The translations under genes were made by a program, and so were the position numbers. The notes under the pieces are model-generated. The model made no database searches and was not told the DNA's origin. It was given only the letters and a program-made list of their open reading frames with translations. From Ralstonia thomasii (GTDB lineage: Bacteria; Pseudomonadota; Gammaproteobacteria; Burkholderiales; Burkholderiaceae), in NCBI RefSeq assembly GCF_958405895.1, contig NZ_CATZAR010000002.1: a stretch of DNA of 64,000 nucleotides; one strand, 5' to 3'. Positions 7,455 to 14,856 of this stretch are shown in pieces; the first letter of the stretch is position 1; every line of letters starts with the position of its first letter.

Positions 7455-8558
7455 ATGAGTATTCTGCTAACCGGCGCGACCGGTTTTGTAGGCGGCGCTG
7501 TTGCCGCCAACCTTGCGGACAAGGGTTTGCTGCGCGACACCCGATTTGCGGTGCGCGGCGGCACCCCCGCCGACGGGCTCGTGCGCCTGCGAAACAACCT
7601 GCGCCGTTTTCAATTGCCGAAGACGGTGCTGGATGGCATTAGCGAAGCGCAAATCGTGCCGTTCGACTTGCGCAATGCGGCCGCCACCGCGCTTGGCGAC
7701 CCGGAAATCATCATCAACTGCGCCGCGCTGGCGACGTTTTCCAACCATCCGTCGCTGTGGGAAACCAACGTGGGTGGCGTGCTGGCACTGGGCAGGCAGG
7801 CTGTCCAAGGCAAACGGCTGAAGCGCTTTCTGCAGGTTGGCACCGGCATGTCGTGCGGCAAACTTGCTGACCGCCACGTGCAGGAAAGCTGGAACGTGCC
7901 GCCGCTTGAGCAACACGCGGTGCAGTACACCTATTCCAAAGGGATGGCCGAGCTGAAGCTGCGCGAAGCGTATCCCGAGTTGCCGCTGGTGGTAGTCCGA
8001 CCGTCCATCGTAGTCGGCCACAGCCAGTTGGGCTGCGCGCCGTCTGGCAGCATCTTCTGGATGCTGCGCATGGTCGCCCTGCTGGAGACCTTCAGTTGCC
8101 GGTTGGGCGACCGTATCGACATCCTCCCCGTGGACGATTGCGCCGAGGCCATCGTGCGGCTGGCGCTCAAGCCGATGCTGGCGCACGACCTGTATCACAT
8201 CAGCGCTGGCGACGCGCATTCGGAGCAGATCGCCACGCTGTACCCGCGCGTCAAGCGCTGCGCGAGCCCGGAAGAAGATGCCCAGGCACTGGCCGATTAC
8301 GTGTATCAGGAAAAAATCGAGGAGAAGGCGCTGGCTCGCAAATTTCTGCGCTTGACCGAAGATGGCAACGTGCGTCTGGTCGCGCGATCCATCCACCTAT
8401 ATGCCAAGTTCGCCAGCATGAGCTACGTGTTCGATAACACGCGACTGGTAACAGAGACGGGCTTTCAGCCGCGCTCGCTGCTCAGTTATCTAGACCGCTG
8501 CCTCGACACGTCGGACGCCGTGTCGATCACCGAGCAGATGCAGTGGGACTACAAATAA
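7455..8558 (+). CDS. Extended SDR of the male-sterility/thioester-reductase type
   Basis: A 367-residue NAD(P)-dependent reductase. The N-terminus has the nucleotide-binding motif TGATGFVGG and FAVRGG; the active site is seen as YTYSKGMAE (YxxxK) with VGTGMS upstream; RPSIVVGH and DILPVDDCAEAIV are typical of the NAD_binding_4 (fatty acyl reductase-like) branch. The ATG at 7455 gives the usual start MSILLTGATG; an earlier in-frame ATG at 7422 adds eleven unrelated residues. Such enzymes reduce acyl thioesters or act on sugar-nucleotide-like substrates. It converges on manC at the edge of the capsule locus. A role in capsule lipid or sugar synthesis is possible but unproven. Confidence 0.8.
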   Translation: MSILLTGATGFVGGAVAANLADKGLLRDTRFAVRGGTPADGLVRLRNNLRRFQLPKTVLDGISEAQIVPFDLRNAAATALGDPEIIINCAALATFSNHPSLWETNVGGVLALGRQAVQGKRLKRFLQVGTGMSCGKLADRHVQESWNVPPLEQHAVQYTYSKGMAELKLREAYPELPLVVVRPSIVVGHSQLGCAPSGSIFWMLRMVALLETFSCRLGDRIDILPVDDCAEAIVRLALKPMLAHDLYHISAGDAHSEQIATLYPRVKRCASPEEDAQALADYVYQEKIEEKALARKFLRLTEDGNVRLVARSIHLYAKFASMSYVFDNTRLVTETGFQPRSLLSYLDRCLDTSDAVSITEQMQWDYK

Positions 8559-8605
8559 GCGTCCCCAACTAAACCAAACCACCAGACCAACAGTAGCCTC
8601 ACCGC

Positions 8606-8638
8606 CCTCGGCATGCGCCCGTGGGCGCGTGCGCGAGG
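8606..8638. terminator. Strong hairpin between convergent genes (possible terminator)
   Basis: CCTCG plus GCATGCGCCC pairs with GGGCGCGTGC plus CGAGG around a GT loop, with one mismatch and one bulged G. It lies between the stops of the SDR and manC. There is no T-run, so it would be a weak or factor-assisted terminator. Confidence 0.35.
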
Positions 8639-8662
8639 TAGTCTTTGCAGTCGTGAGCTCGC

Positions 8663-10087
8663 CTAAGCAACGCGCCCGTAGTGATCCTGGAAGCGAACAA
8701 TATCGTCCTCGCCAAGGTAGGATCCGGATTGCACTTCAATCAGCTCAAGCGGAATCTTGCCCGGGTTTTCCAGGCGATGCGTCACGCCTAGCGGTATATA
8801 CGTTGACTGGTTTTCCGACAGCAGCATCACCTGATCACCGTTGAATACCTTGGCGGTGCCGCACACCACGATCCAATGTTCTGCACGATGGTGATGCATT
8901 TGCAGACTGAGCGACGAGCCCGGATTGACGATGATGCGCTTGACCTGGAAGCGCTCGCCTTGGTCAATGCCCTCATATGAACCCCAAGGGCGAAACACCT
9001 TGCGGTGCGTGACCGACTCGTGACGGCCCGAGCTGTTCAGACGCTCGACGATCTTCTTGACGTCCTGCGCTCTGTCACGGTGCGACACCAGAATCGCATC
9101 GGCGGTTTCCACAATCACCAGGTCGTTGACGCCCACCGCCGCCACCATGCGGTGCTCGGCCCGCACGTATGTGTTCCTCGCGTCCTCGACCAGCACGTCC
9201 CCAAACAACGCATTGCCGTTGTCGTCGACGTTGGCGATCTCGGCAAGAGCCGTCCACGAACCGATGTCGTTCCAGCCCAGGCCAGCCGCCGTCACAACGG
9301 CAGCATGTGCCGTTTTTTCCATGACGGCGTAGTCGATCGACAGCTTGGGGCTGGCGCCGAAGGCCTCTGCATCGAGCCGCACGAAATCAGCGTCGCGCTT
9401 GGCGGCGTTCAGTGCCAGTTCTGCTTGACGGAGAATCTCGGGCGCATGCTGGCGGAGTTCGTCCAGGTAAGCGGCCGCCTTCAGCATGAACATGCCGCTG
9501 TTCCAGTAGTACCCACCCTCTTCCAGCAAGCGGGCGGCGGTCACCGCGTCCGGCTTTTCCACAAAACGCTCCACCCGGTACGTGCCATCGACTGCAACCA
9601 GCGCTTCGCCACCGCGGATGTAGCCGTAACCCGTATGCGGCTCGGTGGGCTCGATGCCAAAAGTGACCAAGAAGTTATCCTTGGCGACACTGGCTGCAAC
9701 CGTGGCGAGCTTGCCGAACACCACGTCGTCCTCGATCACGTGATCCGACGGCAGTACCAGCAGCAGCGCATCGGGCGTTGCCTGCGATGCAAGCAGGGCC
9801 GCCACGGCTACGGCTGGCGCCGTATCGCGGCCGACCGGCTCAAGCACGATTGCCGACGGTTTCACGTCGACGCTGCGCAGTTGCTCGGCCACCAGAAAGC
9901 GCTGCTCCTCATTGGTGATCACGATCGGGGCGGCCACATTGCCGATACCGCGCAGGCGCAGCGCCGTCTGTTGCACCAGCGTGTGTTCGCCGACGAGCTT
10001 CAGATACTGTTTCGGATAGCCGCCGCGCGACATTGGCCAGAGACGGGTACCGCTTCCGCCACACAGAATGACGGGGTAAATATTCAT
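8663..10087 (-). CDS. manC: Mannose-1-phosphate guanylyltransferase / mannose-6-phosphate isomerase
   Basis: Bifunctional type II PMI/GMP of 474 residues. It supplies GDP-mannose, here the precursor that Gmd and Rmd would turn into GDP-D-rhamnose. The N-terminal pyrophosphorylase signature VILCGGSGTRLWPMSR and YPKQ are at the start, with VEKPD and WNSGMF in the middle. The C-terminal cupin isomerase domain has the signature FRPWGSYEGID and the metal-site region LQMHHHRAEHWIVV. The start at 10087 is chosen because GAGGGAG lies just before it; the frame continues eight codons further up. It is the last gene of the leftward group GT - kpsC - manC. No phosphomannomutase gene is present in the window. 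Confidence 0.96.
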   Translation of the reverse strand: MNIYPVILCGGSGTRLWPMSRGGYPKQYLKLVGEHTLVQQTALRLRGIGNVAAPIVITNEEQRFLVAEQLRSVDVKPSAIVLEPVGRDTAPAVAVAALLASQATPDALLLVLPSDHVIEDDVVFGKLATVAASVAKDNFLVTFGIEPTEPHTGYGYIRGGEALVAVDGTYRVERFVEKPDAVTAARLLEEGGYYWNSGMFMLKAAAYLDELRQHAPEILRQAELALNAAKRDADFVRLDAEAFGASPKLSIDYAVMEKTAHAAVVTAAGLGWNDIGSWTALAEIANVDDNGNALFGDVLVEDARNTYVRAEHRMVAAVGVNDLVIVETADAILVSHRDRAQDVKKIVERLNSSGRHESVTHRKVFRPWGSYEGIDQGERFQVKRIIVNPGSSLSLQMHHHRAEHWIVVCGTAKVFNGDQVMLLSENQSTYIPLGVTHRLENPGKIPLELIEVQSGSYLGEDDIVRFQDHYGRVA

Positions 10088-10163
10088 ATCAACTCCCTCA
10101 AGGACTACCACTCACTCAATCAATGCATTTGGCCCATCGCAACGCTCGTCGCCACCTGCCCCG

Positions 10164-12179
10164 CTACAGCACTCCACGCAGGCGCGCCTGCCGACGTTGC
10201 GCCCAGGCCCAATATCCGTACCACGCCGCATTCCGGCTCCAGCGCCACGCCTTGCGCAGCGGCCGCTTCCAGTCATCCGCAATCCGCCCAAGCGGGCGTG
10301 CTGCCGTTGATCCGAGCTTGCGCACCACCGCTTCCGGCGTGGTGAACAGCCGGGTGCGCCAGTCCCAATAGATTGGGTAGCGCAGCAACGCACCAGCCAC
10401 CAGCATGTCGAGCGTCAGCTTGCGCTGCCGCCACGGCTGCTCCAGCGCATCTTGTGTCAGCCCCCAGCCTGCATAGAACGGCAACCCATAGGTGAAGACG
10501 CGCTTGCCTCGCAGCAGAGCATCAAATCCAACGAGCGATGACAGCACGTGCACCTCATCGGCGCAATCGACCAACGAGACCACGTCGGACTCGGCGTCGA
10601 CAATGTCGGCCAATTCGTGGGCATGCACCAGCCCCTGCCGGTTGCCGGACAACACATCTGGATGCGGCTTGTAGACGATGAAGCCATCTGGATTGCGCTT
10701 GCGCACCGCTTCGAGCAGCGCTTCAGCCGTGCCGAGTGCCCCGGTGCCGAAGCGGATCGACGCATCGTCGGCCACCTGGCCAGCCACGAGGATGACCGTC
10801 TTGCCGGCCGGTGCGTTCCAGCCCGGCGCGCGCCGGCCGAGGTTGTACTTCGTGACGCCAAGGCGAGCTATCAACTCACGCAAAGCCGCCGCTCGAGCAA
10901 GTTCCGCATCATCGAATTGCGCGCTGTTCAGGGTATGCGTCAGTTCGTTCGGGGTGCGCGCATCGAAATACAGCCCCTCCCGATCGAGCACCTGGCTGCA
11001 CGGCGCATTCATGTCGGAGCCAAGTCCGTCGGAGTGGAAGAAACCATCTTCCATGCGCAACATGGGTGCACTCGCTGGAATGCCCTCCGTGCTCTTGCCC
11101 CCCCACAGCGCCACACGCTCCCCGTGCTCTATCTTTTCTGACACGCGCGCCCAGCGCAATTTGCTCCCGCCAGCCATCAGGAATGGTGTGGCGAAAAACC
11201 GCTTCCATAGCTGGAAACGCACCCCCGCCACTCGCTCGCAATCTGCATAGCGCGCACGCACCGTGCGCTGCAGCTCAATGCTGTCAAGCGAGCGTTCCAG
11301 CGTGCCAACACCATGGGTTTCGGGGTCAAGATAGCGCGCGAGTCGCAGATAGACCGCGTCGAACAATGCGGCGAGTGTGGGGCGGTGGGGGCGGTCCGGC
11401 ATCGGAAGATCATCCGTTGTCAGGCCCCAGCCCGCATAGTATGGGCGACCAAACACGCGCACAGGTATGCCAGCCAACAGAGCCTGCATGCCTTCGGGCG
11501 CGCTCACCGTATATGTATGGTCAATATGTGACAGCGTGGCGAAAAAACTGAAACCCGCAGCAATTCTGCGCGTGCCTGTAGGCAGATCACCCGCTCCGGA
11601 CAGCCCGCCCGCAGCGCCACGGGCAGCGGGCCAGATCCAGATTTCTGCGCCGGGGTGCTCGCTCTGTGCCGCCGCCACCATGCGCGCAAACGCGGCCCTC
11701 GTTGCGCCCCAACCGCATTGCTGGTCAATCAGTAACACGCGCGGCTTACTATGCGGCTGCATTAACTCCGGTGGACAAACAGGCGTGGCATTGCGTGCAA
11801 GGTCCGCACGGGCGGCGACCATGCGCGCCATAAGGTCAGGCAGTTCCGGCGAGGTCCCCAGGCTATCGACGCTGGCAAGCAATCCCTGCACGGCCTGTTC
11901 CATCGGATCACCCGCGCCACCTGGCCCGGGCAGCACGAACCAAGACAGCATCGGCTCCCCGAGCTTGCATTCCGACCAGATCGGACCTGGAAGCAAAGTC
12001 GGTGTGGTCGAATCAATGCAGCGTTTGAGCCGGAGCACTGCCCGCCCCACCCGCCGCTCGCCCCATACACCACCGGCAACGCCCGCGATGGAGCCAAGCG
12101 TGCGCCAGCCCCGCGTCACGCCACGCAGGTATGAGGCGACCTGAGGCACAGGCCCGGCAACCGCGCCCATGTCGCGCAT
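10164..12179 (-). CDS. kpsC: KpsC/WcbA-type capsule beta-Kdo transferase
   Basis: A 671-residue two-module protein of the Capsule_synth (KpsC/LipA/WcbA) family, which builds the poly-beta-Kdo linker on the lipid anchor of ABC-exported capsules at the cytoplasmic face of the inner membrane. Both modules show the paired segments typical of the family: RVFGRPYYAGWGLT (N-module) and VFTYGLPFYAGWGLT (C-module). The C-module has GQVADD (a QxxxD motif, about 468-472) and KPHPD (about 504-508). The N-module has DQQCGWG and WIWPAARG at the matching places and so seems to lack both motifs. It begins at the stop of the upstream glycosyltransferase gene, indicating translational coupling. Confidence 0.92.
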   Translation of the reverse strand: MRDMGAVAGPVPQVASYLRGVTRGWRTLGSIAGVAGGVWGERRVGRAVLRLKRCIDSTTPTLLPGPIWSECKLGEPMLSWFVLPGPGGAGDPMEQAVQGLLASVDSLGTSPELPDLMARMVAARADLARNATPVCPPELMQPHSKPRVLLIDQQCGWGATRAAFARMVAAAQSEHPGAEIWIWPAARGAAGGLSGAGDLPTGTRRIAAGFSFFATLSHIDHTYTVSAPEGMQALLAGIPVRVFGRPYYAGWGLTTDDLPMPDRPHRPTLAALFDAVYLRLARYLDPETHGVGTLERSLDSIELQRTVRARYADCERVAGVRFQLWKRFFATPFLMAGGSKLRWARVSEKIEHGERVALWGGKSTEGIPASAPMLRMEDGFFHSDGLGSDMNAPCSQVLDREGLYFDARTPNELTHTLNSAQFDDAELARAAALRELIARLGVTKYNLGRRAPGWNAPAGKTVILVAGQVADDASIRFGTGALGTAEALLEAVRKRNPDGFIVYKPHPDVLSGNRQGLVHAHELADIVDAESDVVSLVDCADEVHVLSSLVGFDALLRGKRVFTYGLPFYAGWGLTQDALEQPWRQRKLTLDMLVAGALLRYPIYWDWRTRLFTTPEAVVRKLGSTAARPLGRIADDWKRPLRKAWRWSRNAAWYGYWAWAQRRQARLRGVL

Positions 12180-13334
12180 TTACGCCAGCTCCTCGATAAA
12201 TTGATCAACTACCTCGAAGTGCTGCTGCCATGTGGGCTCGCGGAACCCTTCAATGCGGATCAGTTGGCTCGCGCGCCGCACGCTATTCGCCGTGGAATAT
12301 TCCAAAATGCGCGCCATCCAGCCAGGGCCGTCAAGCGGATCGAGATAGTCCGGTATCTCGCCTGCGATCTCCCGGAACACCGGCAGATCACTGGCAATCA
12401 CAGGCACCCGCATTGACAGTGCTTCGGCCAGCGGCATGCCGTAGCCTTCCACGAAAGATGGGAACAGCAGGGCCTGGGCGTGATGCAGATAGTTGTAGAG
12501 GCGCTGGTCGGAACAATTGGCCTCTTCTATGACTTTGCCGCGCAGGGCCACACAGCGTTCCAGCATATCCACCACGTTTTCGCACTCCCACCCTCGCCGC
12601 CCGATGACAACCAACGTCGGGGCACGTTCACCCAGTTCCTCGACCATACGGCGCCAGACATGGAGCAAAAACCAGTGATTCTTGCGCGGCTCAATTGTGC
12701 CCAGCATGACGAAATACGGCTGCGCGAGCGGGCGCGCGTCTACGTTGGCAGCCGGCACGCCTGAAGCCAGACGCGCCACTACCGTCTTCGGCAACGGCCA
12801 TCCGGCCCATCGCGCTTCTTCGATTAAGGAATCGAGCGTAGCTTTGGAATTAGCGATAACACCAGACGCATGGCGAAGCGCCACACGCATCCGCTCCCGA
12901 TGGAGCTCCCGCACTCCTGGGCGACAATATTCAGCGTGTGTGAGCGGAATCAAATCGTGCAGCATGAAAACCGTACGGATATTCCGGTTCGCCAGTGATT
13001 GAAAATACCGGCAATATTCCAACCCGGAATGGCTGGTATGCAGCAGCACCCCCCGAGCAAATCGCTCCCGACGCAGCGCGCCGAGAATAGCACGCACCAT
13101 CAGTCGCCGAGCATCCCTCCAACGGGTGGCGTCCTGATTTAGCAACAACTCAAATGCCTGCGCCGATTCCCGCTCCGGCAATACGACATAAAATCCGCGC
13201 TCGCTCAGTACGGCACGCGCGCGGGATGCATAGTGGCGGATGTAGGCAAGGCCAACGCGATCCACGCCAGTTGGCAGAGTCTGTTTGGCCAGCCTGTCCA
13301 GAAGCCGCGTGACGTCTAAGAATATCGGTAGCAC
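12180..13334 (-). CDS. Glycosyltransferase, GT4 family (capsule)
   Basis: A GT-B glycosyltransferase for capsule assembly. The N-terminal pattern LDVTRLLDRLAKQTLPTGVDRVGLAYIRHY is typical of a GT4 subgroup common in capsule and O-antigen loci. The donor-binding half shows MLGTIEPRKNHWFLLHVW and FPSFVEGYGMPLAEALSM (the EGYGMPLAE variant of EX7E). The start is uncertain: GTG at 13334 gives VLPIFLDVTRLL, which fits homologues; an ATG at 13436 adds 34 unconvincing residues. Neither has a clear ribosome-binding site. It is first in the leftward group and divergent from the kpsD-like gene. Confidence 0.88.
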   Translation of the reverse strand: MLPIFLDVTRLLDRLAKQTLPTGVDRVGLAYIRHYASRARAVLSERGFYVVLPERESAQAFELLLNQDATRWRDARRLMVRAILGALRRERFARGVLLHTSHSGLEYCRYFQSLANRNIRTVFMLHDLIPLTHAEYCRPGVRELHRERMRVALRHASGVIANSKATLDSLIEEARWAGWPLPKTVVARLASGVPAANVDARPLAQPYFVMLGTIEPRKNHWFLLHVWRRMVEELGERAPTLVVIGRRGWECENVVDMLERCVALRGKVIEEANCSDQRLYNYLHHAQALLFPSFVEGYGMPLAEALSMRVPVIASDLPVFREIAGEIPDYLDPLDGPGWMARILEYSTANSVRRASQLIRIEGFREPTWQQHFEVVDQFIEELA

Positions 13335-13481
13335 AGCTTTATTACGAATGCATGAATTAGCGGGTGGAGAGTAAAAATATGCCAACGACTTTTGCGGGAA
13401 AATTGCCAAAGGGCTGCATATTCTAGCGACGGGCATGTGATACTTGCAAAGTTTTGCTTGACCTCAAGAACCTTCTCCAGA

Positions 13482-14648
13482 ATGCGCAGCCTGCCCGCCT
13501 TGCTTTCGGCAGTGTCGATTGTCGGCATTGCCAGCCTTACCGCCTGTTCGTCCGTCCCCTCTTCCGGCCCAACCCGATCGCAGGTAACCGACGCCGCCAC
13601 CGATGCGTCCGTCACAGCCGGAATCCAGATCGTAGACGTGACCGAAGAAGTGGCCCAGCGTCTTCTGGCCGAGCGCCAGACCGCCGACTTTGCCCGGACG
13701 TTGGGGGGCGGGGCGCAATTCCAGCAGCAACTGGGCGTGGGCGACGTCATTGAAGTTTCCGTCTGGGAAGCCCCGCCGGCCACCCTGTTTGGCGCCACCG
13801 GCATGGACCCGCGTGTTGCGCCAAGCAACGCCCGCGTCTCCGTGCTACCCGAACAGATGATCAGCGGCGACGGTTATATCAATGTCCCATTTGCCGGGCA
13901 AATCAAGGCCGCCGGGCGCACCACCACACAACTGGAAAAGGACATTACCGCCGCCCTGAAAGGCAAGGCCAACCAGCCCCAGGTGCTGGTGCGGCTGTCC
14001 AAGAACGTTACCTCCTACGTGACCGTAGTGGGCGACGTTGCCACCAGCACCCGCATGCAACTGACTGCACGCGGTGAACGGCTGCTTGATGCCGTGGCCA
14101 GTGCCGGCGGCGTGCGCCAGCCGGTAGACAAGATAACGATTCAAGTCACCCGCGGCAACGCGGCTCAAACCCTGCCGCTGCAAACCATCATTCGCGACCC
14201 GCGCCAGAATGTGCCGCTGCGTGCTGGTGACGTCGTAACCGCGCTATTCCAGCCCCTCAGCTTTACTGCGCTGGGTGCCACCGGCAAAAACCAGGAAATC
14301 AATTTCGAAGCGCAAGGCATTACGCTGGCCCAGGCCATTGCCCGTGCCGGCGGCCTGGAAGACTCTCGCGCCGATGCGCGGGGCGTGTTCATTTTCCGCT
14401 TTGAAGATGCCAACGCCCTGCCCTGGCCGCGCCAGCCGGTGCGCACCACACAGAACGGCAAGGTGCCGGTGGTCTACCGTTTGAACCTAAAGGACCCCGG
14501 CAGCTTTTTTGTAGCGCAGACGTTTGTGATGGATAACAAGGATTTGCTGTACGTGTCGAATGCACCGATTGCTGAGCTGCAGAAGTTCTTGAATGTAGTG
14601 TTTTCCGTGGCTTATCCGGTGGTGACTACGGTGAATACGTTCAAGTAA
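13482..14648 (+). CDS. kpsD: Capsule export outer-membrane lipoprotein (KpsD/Wza/BexD family)
   Basis: A 388-residue outer-membrane polysaccharide export protein. The start at 13482 gives a lipoprotein signal MRSLPALLSAVSIVGIASL with lipobox LTAC; the frame runs 30 codons further up without matching homologues. The Poly_export domain follows (LGVGDVIEVSVWEAPPATLF; DGYINVPFAGQIKAAGRTTTQLEKDI), then SLBB-like repeats (YVTVVGDVATSTRMQL, LLDAVASAGGV, LAQAIARAGGLEDSRAD). It would form the outer-membrane exit for the capsule together with the KpsE-like adaptor encoded at 28.6-29.9 kb. It corresponds to wcbC of Burkholderia. Confidence 0.93.
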   Translation: MRSLPALLSAVSIVGIASLTACSSVPSSGPTRSQVTDAATDASVTAGIQIVDVTEEVAQRLLAERQTADFARTLGGGAQFQQQLGVGDVIEVSVWEAPPATLFGATGMDPRVAPSNARVSVLPEQMISGDGYINVPFAGQIKAAGRTTTQLEKDITAALKGKANQPQVLVRLSKNVTSYVTVVGDVATSTRMQLTARGERLLDAVASAGGVRQPVDKITIQVTRGNAAQTLPLQTIIRDPRQNVPLRAGDVVTALFQPLSFTALGATGKNQEINFEAQGITLAQAIARAGGLEDSRADARGVFIFRFEDANALPWPRQPVRTTQNGKVPVVYRLNLKDPGSFFVAQTFVMDNKDLLYVSNAPIAELQKFLNVVFSVAYPVVTTVNTFK

Positions 14649-14856
14649 TTCTGTTTGCTTCGGTAGCCAGTCTAAATGGGGGCTGGCTATACCGTGCCTC
14701 AGCTCTCGAGCGCTTGCCCGGGCGGGTACCGCCCTGCAATTGCTCAGCATTTTGGGAATTTGGTCTACCAAGACAACTGGTTTGATGACAGTTCCGGCCG
14801 CGGCACCTCAGTGGACGTCGGACGTGACGGCATGAGTGCTGCCCGGATGTAATAGC

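Noticed and set aside
9005..10345. 446-codon plus-strand frame opposite manC
   Set aside because: Antisense shadow; no start signal and no domain.
14720..14734. GGGCGG-GTA-CCGCCC hairpin before the FkbM gene, considered as an ops/JUMPstart element
   Set aside because: It lacks the GGCGGTAGC ops sequence and the wider JUMPstart consensus; probably just a GC-rich hairpin.
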